DNA of 64,000 nucleotides from Nonomuraea maritima (GTDB taxonomy: Bacteria > Actinomycetota > Actinomycetes > Streptosporangiales > Streptosporangiaceae). The DNA lies in the NCBI RefSeq assembly GCF_900100395.1, contig NZ_FNFB01000008.1:188071-252070 (forward strand), written 5' to 3'. Below are positions 1 through 9,108 of the stretch, one piece after another. The notes under the pieces were generated by a model. That model was not told the origin of the DNA and ran no database searches. It saw nothing but the letters and a program-made list of their open reading frames with translations. Every line of letters begins with the position of its first letter. Position 1 is the first letter of the stretch. The position numbers and the translations under genes are program-made.

Positions 1-186
1 CTGGACATCGGTGTGGAGACCAATACGAATCCGTTTCGCATCAATCACAGATTAGCCACATAGCGGTCTGGGGGACTAGTCAGCGCAGCTCAGGCCATAG
101 ATTCTGCCTCCTGAGGTCCGCGACAACGCGGTCTGAAGTCACCACGCGTTGAGACAGCGTCGTCTGGTTCCAGGGGGCATTTCGGC
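1..186. other. leading stretch without an assignable gene
   Basis: All three forward frames close quickly, at stops 52-54, 61-63 and near 98, and I recognise no protein tail. An AGGGGG at 172-177 lies nine bases before the ATG at 187 and serves as its ribosome binding site. A TAGATT at 98-103 could be a -10 box, but no good -35 accompanies it. Confidence 0.4.
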
Positions 187-1179
187 ATGACCGCACCGCT
201 AGACGTGTCCGGTTCCGCTACAGAAGCGCAACCGGAGTCGGTGCTCGCGGGAGCGGGCAAAGACATTCAGGGCAGATCTCTCACCCGGATCGCCTGGATG
301 CGGCTCAGGCGTGACAAGGTCGCGCTGGCGGGCGGCGGCGTCGTCGTCCTGCTGATCCTCGTCGCGATCTTCTCCTCGCCGATCATCGCGCTTTTCGGGC
401 ATCCGCCCCTGGAGTTCCACCAGGACCAGATCGACCCCGCCACACTGCTGCCCAAGGGCGCCGCAGGCGGCATGAGCAGCGACTATCTGCTGGGCGTCGA
501 GCCGGTCAACGGCCGTGACATCTTCAGCCGCATCGTCGCCGGCGCGTGGATCTCGCTGCTGATCGGCTTCCTCGCCACCGTGGTGTCCGTGATCATCGGC
601 ACCGTCCTCGGCGTCATCGCCGGCTACTTCGGCGGCTGGGTCGACCAGGTCATCGGCCGGCTCATGGACGTCTTCCTCGCCTTCCCGCTCCTGGTCTTCG
701 CCATCGCGCTGGCCGGCGTGGTCCCCGACCACGGTTTCGGCCTCGAGGGCAACGGCCTGCGCATCGCCATGCTGATCTTCATCATCGGCTTCTTCAGCTG
801 GCCCAGCATCGGCCGCATCGTCCGCGGCCAGACCCTGTCGCTGCGCGAACGCGAGTTCGTGGACGCCGCCAAGAGCCTCGGCGCCCGCCACGGCTACATC
901 CTGTTCCGCGAGGTCCTGCCGAACCTGATGGCGCCGATCCTGGTGTACGCGACCCTGCTCATCCCCACCAACATCCTGTTCGAGGCGTCGCTCTCGTTCC
1001 TGGGTGTCGGCATCACCCCCCCCACCCCCACCTGGGGAGGCATGCTGTCCGAGGCGGTCCGCTTCTACACGCTGCCCCACTTCGTGATCTTCCCGGGTCT
1101 GGCGATCTTCATCACCGTTCTGGCGTTCAACCTGTTCGGCGACGGTCTGAGGGACGCCTTCGACCCCCGAGCGCACTGA
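187..1179 (+). CDS. dipeptide/oligopeptide ABC transporter permease (DppC/OppC type)
   Basis: Inner-membrane permease of a peptide-type ABC importer. It forms a heterodimer with the second permease at 3087-4100. The 330-residue protein has a cytoplasmic N-tail, a first membrane segment near residues 45-68 and further segments from about 115 to 320. The coupling EAA loop lies near residues 222-245 (FVDAAKSLGA...REVLPN), as expected for the BPD_transp_1 family with an OppC N-terminal domain. The start has an AGGGGG nine bases upstream. It opens a same-strand operon in the order permease, binding protein, permease, ATPase, ATPase, whereas the binding protein is usually first. The substrate cannot be read from sequence; di- or oligopeptides are the family default. 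Confidence 0.93.
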   Translation: MTAPLDVSGSATEAQPESVLAGAGKDIQGRSLTRIAWMRLRRDKVALAGGGVVVLLILVAIFSSPIIALFGHPPLEFHQDQIDPATLLPKGAAGGMSSDYLLGVEPVNGRDIFSRIVAGAWISLLIGFLATVVSVIIGTVLGVIAGYFGGWVDQVIGRLMDVFLAFPLLVFAIALAGVVPDHGFGLEGNGLRIAMLIFIIGFFSWPSIGRIVRGQTLSLREREFVDAAKSLGARHGYILFREVLPNLMAPILVYATLLIPTNILFEASLSFLGVGITPPTPTWGGMLSEAVRFYTLPHFVIFPGLAIFITVLAFNLFGDGLRDAFDPRAH

Positions 1180-1231
1180 CCCACCACCCACGCGCTTCAT
1201 CCCCCGCATCTCACTCCAAAGGGGTTAGTCA

Positions 1232-2998
1232 ATGAGAAGGAAACACGCACTGGCAGGAGCCGCGACAGCGGTGCTGGCGCTGGCGCTCGCCGCCTGTGGC
1301 GGCGGTAGCGGCTCGACCCAGCAGCCCGCCCAGTCCGCGTCCGGCGGCACCGGCGCGCAGGACGCGTTCAACGCTGCTGTGACCGGTGTGTTCAACCCGT
1401 CGACCAAGAAGGGCGGGACGCTCAAGGCGGCCCACTCCTCCGACTGGGACAGCCTCGACCCGGGGGACACCTACTACGGCTATTCGTTCGACTTCGGCCG
1501 GTTCTACTGGCGGACGCTGACGATGTACAAGCCGGGCCCCGGCCCTGAGGGCAACACCGTCGTCCCCGACCTCGCGGAGTCGCTCGGCACGCCCAGCGAC
1601 GACGGCAAGACGTGGACGTACAAGATCAAGAGTGGCCTCAAGTTCGAGGACGGCACCCCGATCACCGCCAAGGACGTGGCGTACGCGGTGGCGCGCTCCT
1701 TCGACAAGGAGACCTTCCCGCACGGCCCGTCGTACCTCAACGAGCTGCTCGCCTGGCCGAAGGACTTCAAGGGCGTCTACAAGACCCCCGACGTCGACTA
1801 CTCCTCGGCCGTCGAGGCGACCGACGACACCACGGTGGTCTTCCACCTGAACAAGCCGTTCGCGTCGATGGACTACATCGTCCAGATGCCGATGACGGCC
1901 CCGGTGCCGAAGGACAAGGACACCGGCGCGAAGTACCGCGAGAAGGTCGTCTCCTCCGGCCCGTACAAGTTCGAGACGAACGAGATCGGCAAGCGGTTCG
2001 CCCTGGTCCGCAACGACCAGTGGGACCCGGCGACCGACCCCAACCGTCCCGCGCTGCCGGACCGCATCGAGGTCCAGCTCAACGTCAACGCCGACGACCT
2101 GGACAACCAGATCATCTCCGGTGACATCCAGCTCGACATCCCCGGCACCGGCATGCAGCCCGCGGCGCTCGGCAAGGTCCTGCCCGACCCGGCGCTGAAG
2201 GCCCGTACGGACAACCCGACGATCCCCAGGCTCTGGTACGTCTCGGTCATCCCGGACAACGCCCCGCTGGACAACGTCAACTGCCGTAAGGCCGTCATGT
2301 TCGCGGCCGACCGCGTCGCCAACCAGACCGCCTACGGAGGCGAGGTCGCCGGCGGCGAGATCGCGACCAACGTGATGCCCCCCGCCATCGTGGGCCAGGA
2401 GAAGTTCGACCTGTACCCGTCGGCCGACAACAAGGGCGACCTGACCAAGGCCAAGGAGGCGCTCGCCGCCTGCGGCAAGCCTGACGGTTTCACCACCACG
2501 ATGGCCTACCGTTCCGACCGCCCGCGCGAGAAGGCGCTCGCCGAGGCCATGGAGCAGGCGCTCTCCCGCGTCGGCATCAAGCTGACGCTGAAGGGCTTCC
2601 CGGCCTCGAGCTACTTCTCCGACTACGCCGGAAACGTGAACTACGTCAAGGAGAACGGCATCGGCCTGGCCGCCCACGGCTGGGGCTCCGACTGGCCCGA
2701 CGGCTACGGCTTCCTGCAGGCCATCGTCGACAGCCGCACCATCCGCGACGCCGGCAACTACAACCTCAGCGTCAAGAACCCTGAGGTCGACAAGCTGATC
2801 GACCAGGCCTCTGGCGAGCTCGACGAGGCGGCCCGTGCCAAGCTGTGGGTCGAGGTCGACAAGAAGGTCATGGAGGACGCCTCCATCCTTCCGGTGGTCT
2901 GGGCCAAGTCGCTGCTCATGCGCGGCAAGGGCCTGACGAACGTCGCCTACAACGAGGGCCAGAGCATGTACGACTACATCATGCTCGGCGTCGAGTGA
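1232..2998 (+). CDS. peptide ABC transporter substrate-binding lipoprotein (SBP family 5)
   Basis: Extracytoplasmic receptor that feeds the permeases on either side. The 588-residue protein begins with a lipoprotein signal peptide: a basic N-end, a hydrophobic run and the lipobox LALAAC with the lipidated Cys at residue 22, followed by a Gly/Ser-rich linker. The mature part starts with the GGTLKAAHSSDWDSLDP region typical of DppA/OppA proteins and includes a GLKFEDGTPITAKDVAYAV segment, a hallmark of SBP_bac_5. AAAGGGG lies just before the ATG. It sits between the two permease genes, so transport of peptides or a similar ligand is well supported, but the exact ligand is unknown. Confidence 0.95.
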   Translation: MRRKHALAGAATAVLALALAACGGGSGSTQQPAQSASGGTGAQDAFNAAVTGVFNPSTKKGGTLKAAHSSDWDSLDPGDTYYGYSFDFGRFYWRTLTMYKPGPGPEGNTVVPDLAESLGTPSDDGKTWTYKIKSGLKFEDGTPITAKDVAYAVARSFDKETFPHGPSYLNELLAWPKDFKGVYKTPDVDYSSAVEATDDTTVVFHLNKPFASMDYIVQMPMTAPVPKDKDTGAKYREKVVSSGPYKFETNEIGKRFALVRNDQWDPATDPNRPALPDRIEVQLNVNADDLDNQIISGDIQLDIPGTGMQPAALGKVLPDPALKARTDNPTIPRLWYVSVIPDNAPLDNVNCRKAVMFAADRVANQTAYGGEVAGGEIATNVMPPAIVGQEKFDLYPSADNKGDLTKAKEALAACGKPDGFTTTMAYRSDRPREKALAEAMEQALSRVGIKLTLKGFPASSYFSDYAGNVNYVKENGIGLAAHGWGSDWPDGYGFLQAIVDSRTIRDAGNYNLSVKNPEVDKLIDQASGELDEAARAKLWVEVDKKVMEDASILPVVWAKSLLMRGKGLTNVAYNEGQSMYDYIMLGVE

Positions 2999-3086
2999 CC
3001 ATCAGGCGAGGTTCGGGGAACTAGCGAAGGCAGGTGAAGGCAGGAGTGGCCCGTCCGCTCGCGGGCGGGCCACTCGGCCGGTAGCG

Positions 3087-4100
3087 GTGCTCACATACAT
3101 CATCAGGCGTCTGATCGGCGCGTTCGCCATGCTGATCGTCATCAGCATGGTCACCTTCGGCATCTTCTACGTGGTGCCGCAATGGGCGGGGGCGACCCCC
3201 GAGGCCATGGCGTCCCGGTACGTGGGCCGGGCGGCCACGCCGGAGACGGTCCACCTGGTGGCCGAACGGCTGGGCTTCTACGACCCGGTGGTCGTGCAGT
3301 ACGGCAACTTCGTCAAGGGCATCTTCGCCGGCGCCCAGTACGACTACGGGGCGGGCGTCGAGCAGTGCCCCGCACCGTGCTTCGGCTACTCCTTCATCAG
3401 CGGCCAGCCCGTGTGGCCCGACCTGCTCGACCGGATGCCGGTGACCTTCTCGCTGGCCATCGGCGCCGCGGTGCTGTGGGTGATCGCCGGCGTCACCGTC
3501 GGCGTGGTCTCCGCCCTGCGCCGAGGCAGCTTCTTCGACCGGCTCACCATGGGCACCGCCCTGGCCGGCGTGTCGCTGCCCATCTTCTTCACCGGCATGA
3601 TCTCCCTGGTCGTCTTCAGCTACGGCCTGGGCTGGACGCCGCCGGGAGGCTCCTACACACCCATCGACGAGAACCCGGCGCTGTGGGCGTACGACCTGCT
3701 GCTGCCGTGGATCACGCTGGCGTTCCTGTTCGCCGCCACCTACGCCCGGCTCACCAGGGCCGGCATGCTGGAGACGATGGGCGAGGACTACATCCGCACC
3801 GCCAGGGCCAAGGGCCTGAAGGAGAGACAGGTCGTCGTCAAGCACGGCCTGCGGGCCACGCTGACGCCCATCCTGACCCTCTTCGGCATCGACTTCGGCC
3901 TGCTGATCGGCGGCGCCATCCTCACCGAGACCACCTATACTCTGCCCGGGCTCGGCCAGTACGCCATTCTGGCCATCAGGACGCAGGACATGCCGCAGGT
4001 CATGGGCGTCGTGCTGGTGGCCGCGACCTTCGTGGTGGTCGCGAGCCTGATCGTCGACCTGCTGTACGCCGTGGTCGACCCGAGGGTGAGGTTGTCGTGA
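3087..4100 (+). CDS. dipeptide/oligopeptide ABC transporter permease (DppB/OppB type)
   Basis: Second permease of the importer, 337 residues. It begins [27 protein letters not shown], where the first membrane segment immediately follows a short basic N-end, typical for DppB. The EAA-type coupling loop is [22 protein letters not shown] near residues 231-252. Start is GTG; I see no strong ribosome binding site and the 88-base gap after the binding protein holds a GC-rich inverted repeat (cccgtccgctcgcgggcggg). The stop TGA overlaps the GTG of the next ATPase (GTGA), so translation of the rest of the operon is coupled. Confidence 0.93.
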   Translation: MLTYIIRRLIGAFAMLIVISMVTFGIFYVVPQWAGATPEAMASRYVGRAATPETVHLVAERLGFYDPVVVQYGNFVKGIFAGAQYDYGAGVEQCPAPCFGYSFISGQPVWPDLLDRMPVTFSLAIGAAVLWVIAGVTVGVVSALRRGSFFDRLTMGTALAGVSLPIFFTGMISLVVFSYGLGWTPPGGSYTPIDENPALWAYDLLLPWITLAFLFAATYARLTRAGMLETMGEDYIRTARAKGLKERQVVVKHGLRATLTPILTLFGIDFGLLIGGAILTETTYTLPGLGQYAILAIRTQDMPQVMGVVLVAATFVVVASLIVDLLYAVVDPRVRLS

Positions 4101-5122
4101 GCTTCCTGGACGTCAAAGACCTGAAGATCCACTTCCCGACGGACGACGGCATCGTCAAGTCCGTGGACGGCCTGTCGTTCGGCGTCGAGCGCGGCAAGAC
4201 CCTCGGCATCGTGGGCGAGTCCGGCTCCGGCAAGAGCGTCACCAGCCTCGGCATCCTGGGTCTGCACAAGGGCGGCCGCGCCCGGCTGTCCGGCGAGATC
4301 TGGCTCGACGGCGAGGAGCTCATCGGAGCCAGCGCCGAGCACGTACGCCGGCTGCGCGGCAAGAAGATGGCGATGATCTTCCAGGATCCGCTGTCGTCGA
4401 TGCACCCCTACTACACGGTCGGCCACCAGATCATCGAGGCCTACCGGATCCACCACGACGTCTCCAAGCAGGTGGCGCGCAAGCATGCCATCGACATGCT
4501 CGGCCGCGTCGGCATCCCCGAGCCGGCCAGGCGCGTCGACAGCTACCCGCACGAGTTCTCCGGCGGCATGCGTCAGCGCGCCATGATCGCCATGGCGCTC
4601 TCCTGCGACCCCGAGCTGCTCATCGCCGACGAGCCGACCACCGCGCTCGACGTGACCGTGCAGGCGCAGATCCTCGACCTCATGCGCGACCTGCAGCGCG
4701 AGTTCAACTCCGCGCTGATCATCATCACGCACGACCTCGGCGTGGTGGCCGAGCTGTCCGACGACATCCTCGTCATGTACGGCGGCAAGTGCGTCGAGTA
4801 CGGCACCGCCGAGGACGTCTTCTACCGCCCCGAACACCCCTACACCTGGGGTCTGCTGGGCTCCATGCCGCGGCTCGACCGCGAGCCGACCGAGCGGCTC
4901 ATGCCGATCAAGGGCTCACCGCCGTCGCTGATCAACGTGCCGCCGGGCTGCGCCTTCCACCCCCGCTGCCCGTACGCCGAGCGCACCGGCGACAAGGCCC
5001 GCACCGAGGTCCCGGCCCTGACCGAGACCGCGGGCGGTCACCTCGTGCGCTGCCACATGAGCAGGGACGAGCGCCACAGCCTGTGGGAGAACGAGATCAA
5101 GCCAGTGCTGGAGATCCAGTGA
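4097..5122 (+). CDS. peptide ABC transporter ATP-binding protein (DppD/OppD type)
   Basis: Cytoplasmic ATPase subunit of the importer, 341 residues. Walker A is GESGSGKS, the ABC signature SGGMRQR and Walker B LLIADEP. The C-terminal oligopeptide/dipeptide extension is present, with [13 protein letters not shown] and a Cys-containing FHPRCPYA stretch. The frame stays open far upstream inside the permease gene, but the GTG at 4097 overlaps the permease stop and gives the normal N-terminus ([12 protein letters not shown]). Its stop in turn overlaps the start of the partner ATPase by four bases. Confidence 0.94.
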   Translation: MSFLDVKDLKIHFPTDDGIVKSVDGLSFGVERGKTLGIVGESGSGKSVTSLGILGLHKGGRARLSGEIWLDGEELIGASAEHVRRLRGKKMAMIFQDPLSSMHPYYTVGHQIIEAYRIHHDVSKQVARKHAIDMLGRVGIPEPARRVDSYPHEFSGGMRQRAMIAMALSCDPELLIADEPTTALDVTVQAQILDLMRDLQREFNSALIIITHDLGVVAELSDDILVMYGGKCVEYGTAEDVFYRPEHPYTWGLLGSMPRLDREPTERLMPIKGSPPSLINVPPGCAFHPRCPYAERTGDKARTEVPALTETAGGHLVRCHMSRDERHSLWENEIKPVLEIQ

Positions 5123-6144
5123 GCGAAAACGAGCCGCTTCTGTCCGTGCAGAACATGGAGAAGCACTTCCCCATCACCAAGGGCCTGCTCAAAAGGCAGG
5201 TCGGCGCCGTCAAGGCGGTCGACGGGATCAGCTTCGAGGTGTTCAAGGGCGAGACGCTCGGCCTGGTGGGCGAGTCCGGCTGCGGCAAGTCCACCACGGG
5301 CCGGCTGGTCACCCGGCTGCTCGAACCCACCGGCGGCAAGGTCGTCTTCGAGGGCCAGGACATCACGCACATGAGCCAGGGCGGGCTCCGCCCCCTCCGG
5401 CGCGACATGCAGATGATCTTCCAGGACCCGTACTCGTCGCTCAACCCCCGCCACACGGTCGGCGCCATCGTCGGCGCCCCGTTCCGCATCCAGGGCGTGC
5501 AGACCGAGAACGGCGTCAAGAAGGCCGTCCAGGACATCCTCGCGATGGTCGGCCTCAACCCCGAGCACTACAACCGCTACCCGCACGAGTTCTCCGGCGG
5601 CCAGCGGCAGCGCATCGGCATCGCCCGTACGCTGGCGCTCAAGCCGAAGCTGATCATCGCCGACGAGCCGGTCTCCGCGCTCGACGTGTCGATCCAGGCC
5701 CAGGTCGTCAACCTGCTCGAAGACCTGCAGAAAGAGCTCGACCTGACCTACGTGGTGATCGCCCACGACCTGTCGGTCGTCCGGCACATCAGCGACCGGG
5801 TCGCGGTCATGTACCTCGGCAAGATCGTCGAGGTCGCCGAACGCAAGCGCCTGTACAGCGTGCCCATGCACCCGTACACCAACGCGCTGCTGTCGGCCGT
5901 GCCCGTACCCGACCCCAAGGTCCGCAAGGACCAGGAGCGCATCCGGCTGAAGGGCGACGTGCCGAGCCCGCTCAATCCGCCGCCCGCCTGCCGCTTCCAC
6001 ACCCGCTGCTGGAAGGCGCAGGAGATCTGCAAGAAGGTCGAGCCGCCGCTCACCGAGATGGCCGGCGGCCACCAGGTGGCCTGCCACTTCCCGGAGAACG
6101 CCCCCGAGGCGTCCGCCGCCGGCACGTCCGCCAAGGCCGGCTGA
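5119..6144 (+). CDS. peptide ABC transporter ATP-binding protein (DppF/OppF type)
   Basis: Second ATPase, forming a heterodimer with the product of 4097-5122. It has 341 residues with Walker A GESGCGKS, signature SGGQRQR, Walker B LIIADEP and the OppF-type C-terminal zone ([12 protein letters not shown]; then [10 protein letters not shown]). The GTG at 5119 overlaps the previous stop, and the product begins [18 protein letters not shown], which is the normal family N-terminus. It is the last gene of the operon and is followed 12 bases later by a strong hairpin. Confidence 0.94.
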   Translation: MSENEPLLSVQNMEKHFPITKGLLKRQVGAVKAVDGISFEVFKGETLGLVGESGCGKSTTGRLVTRLLEPTGGKVVFEGQDITHMSQGGLRPLRRDMQMIFQDPYSSLNPRHTVGAIVGAPFRIQGVQTENGVKKAVQDILAMVGLNPEHYNRYPHEFSGGQRQRIGIARTLALKPKLIIADEPVSALDVSIQAQVVNLLEDLQKELDLTYVVIAHDLSVVRHISDRVAVMYLGKIVEVAERKRLYSVPMHPYTNALLSAVPVPDPKVRKDQERIRLKGDVPSPLNPPPACRFHTRCWKAQEICKKVEPPLTEMAGGHQVACHFPENAPEASAAGTSAKAG

Positions 6145-6156
6145 ACCCACGGTGAC

Positions 6157-6187
6157 GCGCCGCCCGCCCCCACCGGGCGGGCGGCGC
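6157..6187. terminator. bidirectional terminator between importer operon and two-component pair
   Basis: A perfect 13-bp stem (GCGCCGCCCGCCC at 6157-6169 with its complement at 6175-6187) and a five-base loop separate two convergent operons. There is no U-tract, as is common in high-G+C actinomycetes. Confidence 0.8.
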
Positions 6188-6189
6188 TC

Positions 6190-6873
6190 TCACGACAGGG
6201 TGCCCGGCGTGATCAGCCCCGTCTCGTAGGCCAGCACCACGGCCTGGACGCGATCGCGCAGCCCCAGCTTCGTCAGCACGTTGCCGACGTGCGTCTTGAC
6301 CGTCGTCTCGCTCACCACGAGCTTGGCCGCGATCTCGGCGTTGGACATGCCCTTGGCGATGAGCCGCAGCACCTCGAGCTCGCGCTCGGTCAGCCGGTCG
6401 AGCCGCGCCGGCGCCGCCTGCTCGTACGCCGACGGCAGCCGCGCGGCGAACCGGTCGAGCAGCCGCCGGGTCACGCTCGGCGCCACGATCGCGTCACCGG
6501 CCGCCACCACCCGGATCGCCTGCACCAGCTCGTCGGGCGGCACGTCCTTCAGCAGGAACCCCGACGCGCCCGCCCGCAACGCCTCCACGATGTACTCGTC
6601 GAGGTCGAACGTGGTCAGCACCAGCACCTTCGGCACGTGCGCCGCCGGAGCCGCCTCCCGCACGATGCGGCGGGTCGCCTCGATGCCGTCGACGCCGGGC
6701 ATCCTGATGTCCATCAGCACCACGTCGGGCAGCAGCGCCCGCGTCTGCTCCTGCGCGTCCTTGCCGTCGCCCGCCTGCCCCACCACCGTGAGGTCGGGCT
6801 CGGCCTCCAGGATCAGGCGGAACCCGGTGCGCAGCAGCGGCTGGTCGTCCACCAGCAGCACCCTGATCGTCAT
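6190..6873 (-). CDS. NarL/LuxR-family two-component response regulator
   Basis: Cytoplasmic DNA-binding response regulator, 227 residues. The receiver domain (about 1-120) carries the acidic pair in LLVDDQP and the phospho-acceptor Asp in VVLMDIRMPG. The C-terminal LuxR helix-turn-helix begins at LTERELEVLRLIAKG and contains SNAEIAAKLVVSETTVKTHV. The ATG overlaps the stop of the sensor kinase gene upstream (ATGA), so the two are translationally coupled and form a cognate pair. Target genes are not visible; the adjacent importer operon converges on it and is not an obvious target. Confidence 0.94.
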   Translation of the reverse strand: MTIRVLLVDDQPLLRTGFRLILEAEPDLTVVGQAGDGKDAQEQTRALLPDVVLMDIRMPGVDGIEATRRIVREAAPAAHVPKVLVLTTFDLDEYIVEALRAGASGFLLKDVPPDELVQAIRVVAAGDAIVAPSVTRRLLDRFAARLPSAYEQAAPARLDRLTERELEVLRLIAKGMSNAEIAAKLVVSETTVKTHVGNVLTKLGLRDRVQAVVLAYETGLITPGTLS

Positions 6874-8048
6874 TGGCCGTCCTTCAACGGGAACTTCGCC
6901 CGCACCTCGAAACCGCCGCCCGCCAGCGGACCGACGCTGAGAATTCCACCATAGAGGGCGACCCGCTCGCGAATGCCCACCAAACCGTGCCCTGACGTCC
7001 CTGACAGCTCCTCCTGGGCCGCCCCGCGGCCGTCGTCGGCCACGCCCACCTCGAGCTCGCGCGGGCCGTACCGCAGGGTCACCTCGGCCCTGGCCCTCGC
7101 GCCCGCGTGCCGCAAGCTGTTCGTCAGCCCCTCCTGCACCAGCCGGTACGCGGCCAGGTCGACCCCCGCGGGCAGCGCCCGAGGCTCACCCTCCGTCGCC
7201 AGCCGGGCCGGCAGCCCCGCCTCCCGCATCTGCTCCACCAGCGCGGGCAGATCGCTCACCCCCGGCTGCGGGCCGAGCTCGGCCCGCGCGCCCGCCCCCG
7301 CGTCGGTACGCAGCACCCCCACGATGTTGCGCATCTCCGTCATCGCCAGCCGGCCCGTGTGCTCGACGGCCGACAACGCCTCGCGCGCCAGATCGGGATC
7401 GGAGCCCAGCACCCGCCGGGCCGCCGCCGCCTGCACCGTCATCACGCTCACGTGGTGGGCGACCACGTCGTGCAGCTCCCGGGCGATCCGCGAGCGCTCC
7501 TCGGCCCGCGCCGCCCGCGTGTCGGCCGCGTGCGCCCGCTCCAGCCGCGCCGACCGCTCCTTCAGCTCCTCCAGGTACGCCCGCCGCAGCCGCAGGCTCC
7601 TGCCGGCCCCCCACACCGCCACGAGCAACACCGCCACCATCAGATGCTCGTTCCACCCCGCCGCCCGCACGAGGCCGGCCACGGCCGTCAGCGTGTACGT
7701 CAGCGCCGCGAGCACCAACGCCCCCAGCGCCATCGCCAGCCCCCGGTTGGAGGCCACCGAGTACAGCAGCACCAGACCGGCCAGGCCCACCACGCCCATG
7801 CCGTACCCGGACACCGCCGGCAGCGTCTCCAGCGCCAGCCCCACGCACAGCGCCGCGAGCGGCCAGCGGCGGCGCGCCGCCACCGGCACGCACGCCAGGG
7901 CCACCAGCACGCCGCCCAGCAGGTCGGGCGGCCGCAAGCCGTCGAGGCGCTGCTGCGCGGGGCCGTAGAGCCAGAACAGCGTCACCGAGGCCACGGCCAC
8001 GATCGCGGCGAGCACCGCGTCGTCGAGCCTGATCCGGTCTGTCCGCAC
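6870..8048 (-). CDS. sensor histidine kinase (NarL partner; HisKA_3)
   Basis: Membrane sensor kinase that phosphorylates the regulator at 6190-6873. About five hydrophobic segments fill the N-terminal 140 residues. Then follow a coiled linker, the HisKA_3 phosphoacceptor motif EERSRIARELHDVVAHH, and an HATPase domain with ADDGRG and GLVGIRERV. I chose GTG 8048 (VRTDRIRLDD...) over the upstream GTG at 8108. On the minus strand a TACAGT box (8060-8055) lies exactly six bases before it, the spacing of a leaderless transcript, and the first membrane segment follows directly. No periplasmic sensory domain is present, so the signal may be membrane-borne. Confidence 0.9.
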   Translation of the reverse strand: MRTDRIRLDDAVLAAIVAVASVTLFWLYGPAQQRLDGLRPPDLLGGVLVALACVPVAARRRWPLAALCVGLALETLPAVSGYGMGVVGLAGLVLLYSVASNRGLAMALGALVLAALTYTLTAVAGLVRAAGWNEHLMVAVLLVAVWGAGRSLRLRRAYLEELKERSARLERAHAADTRAARAEERSRIARELHDVVAHHVSVMTVQAAAARRVLGSDPDLAREALSAVEHTGRLAMTEMRNIVGVLRTDAGAGARAELGPQPGVSDLPALVEQMREAGLPARLATEGEPRALPAGVDLAAYRLVQEGLTNSLRHAGARARAEVTLRYGPRELEVGVADDGRGAAQEELSGTSGHGLVGIRERVALYGGILSVGPLAGGGFEVRAKFPLKDGQ

Positions 8049-8132
8049 CGCTTCACTGTAGGACCAGGTGAAAGCCCGTAACCTCCTCCCCTGGGAGGAT
8101 TGGCGCACCCGCCTGCAGCCGGAGAGAGGGCC

Positions 8133-8993
8133 TCAGAGCTCGTCGGTGGCCGCCCGCCGGCTGCTGCGCACCGTGTCGCCGGGCTGCCGGTCGGGCACGG
8201 GCGGGGGAGTGCCGCCGAACTCGGGGCACAGCGCCTGGTGGTCGCACCAGTCGCACAGACGGCTGCGGCGCGCCCGCCACTCACCCGAGTCGAGCGCCCG
8301 CTCGATCGCCGCCCACAGCGCCATCACCTTGCGCTCGGTGGCCAGCAGGTCGGCCTCGTCGGGCGCGTAACGCAGCACCTCGCCCCGGCCCCCGAGGTAG
8401 ACCAGCTGCAGCAGCCGCGGCACCCGCCCGCGCAGCCGCCACAGCACCAGTGCGTAGAACTTCATCTGGAACAGCGCCTTCGCCTCGAACTCCGGGCCGG
8501 GCGCGCTGCCCGTCTTGTAGTCGACCACCCGGATCTCACCGGTCGGCGCCACGTCGAGCCGGTCGACGTAGCCGCGCAGCATCAGCCCGCCGTCGAGCAC
8601 CGCCTCGACGTACAGCTCCCGCTCGGCCGGCTCCAGCCGCGTCGGGTCCTCCAACGTGAAATAGCGCTCCAGCATGCCGCGCGCCTGCGCCAGCCACTCG
8701 TCGTGCTCGGCCTGGTCGGCGAACATCTCGGCGTAGAGCGGCTCGTCGTCGAGCAGCCGCCGCCACTGCGGCTCCAGCAGCGCCAGCGCCGCGTCGACCG
8801 AACGGCCGGAGGCGGGAAGGTCGTAGAGGCGCTCCAGGACCGCGTGGACCACCGTGCCGCGCACCGCCGGCGGCGACGGCTTCTCGGGCAACTGGTCGAT
8901 CACCCGGAAGCGGTAGAGCAGAGGACAGGTCATGAAATCGCCCGCCCGGGACGGGGAGAGAGCTCCGATGATCACCGGCTCGGTCAACGTCAT
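8133..8993 (-). CDS. RecB-family PD-(D/E)XK nuclease with C-terminal Cys cluster
   Basis: Predicted single-strand DNA exonuclease of the Cas4/RecB-like PDDEXK_1 superfamily, 286 residues. Seen: an N-terminal LSPSRAGDFMTCPLLYRFRVIDQLPE with one Cys, a conserved RGTVVHAVLERL, the core IRVVDYKTG (Asp and Lys of the nuclease motif), and a C-terminal CDWCDHQALCPEF. One N-terminal and three C-terminal Cys are the usual [4Fe-4S] ligands in this superfamily. A TAGAGT -10 box (9006-9001, minus strand) is seven bases before ATG 8993, supporting a leaderless start there. In mycobacteria a homologue (Rv2119) also neighbours trmI and mpa, so the placement is syntenic. Its role is unproven; DNA repair is the likely field. 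Confidence 0.85.
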   Translation of the reverse strand: MTLTEPVIIGALSPSRAGDFMTCPLLYRFRVIDQLPEKPSPPAVRGTVVHAVLERLYDLPASGRSVDAALALLEPQWRRLLDDEPLYAEMFADQAEHDEWLAQARGMLERYFTLEDPTRLEPAERELYVEAVLDGGLMLRGYVDRLDVAPTGEIRVVDYKTGSAPGPEFEAKALFQMKFYALVLWRLRGRVPRLLQLVYLGGRGEVLRYAPDEADLLATERKVMALWAAIERALDSGEWRARRSRLCDWCDHQALCPEFGGTPPPVPDRQPGDTVRSSRRAATDEL

Positions 8994-9042
8994 GCACCGC
9001 ACTCTAGGTCAAGACCCCGACAGAATAACCTTCGCGGAACGA

Positions 9043-9056
9043 GGATCACGTGATCC
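9043..9056. promoter_or_regulatory. 14-bp perfect palindrome in the divergent promoter region
   Basis: GGATCACGTGATCC lies between the divergent nuclease and site-2 protease genes, just upstream of a TAGCAT (9063-9068) that could be the protease -10 box. Its position suggests an operator, but I cannot name the regulator. Confidence 0.4.
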
Positions 9057-9108
9057 GGCGCGTAGCATCAAGGCAGCATCGGCACGTAGCGGACGTTCAA
9101 GGAGTGCG

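Noticed and set aside
1229-2677. Long minus-strand open frame inside the peptide-binding protein gene
   Set aside because: Mirror of the real gene caused by high G+C; its composition is Arg/Val/Gly-rich and the plus-strand protein is complete with a lipobox. The same applies to other long antisense frames.
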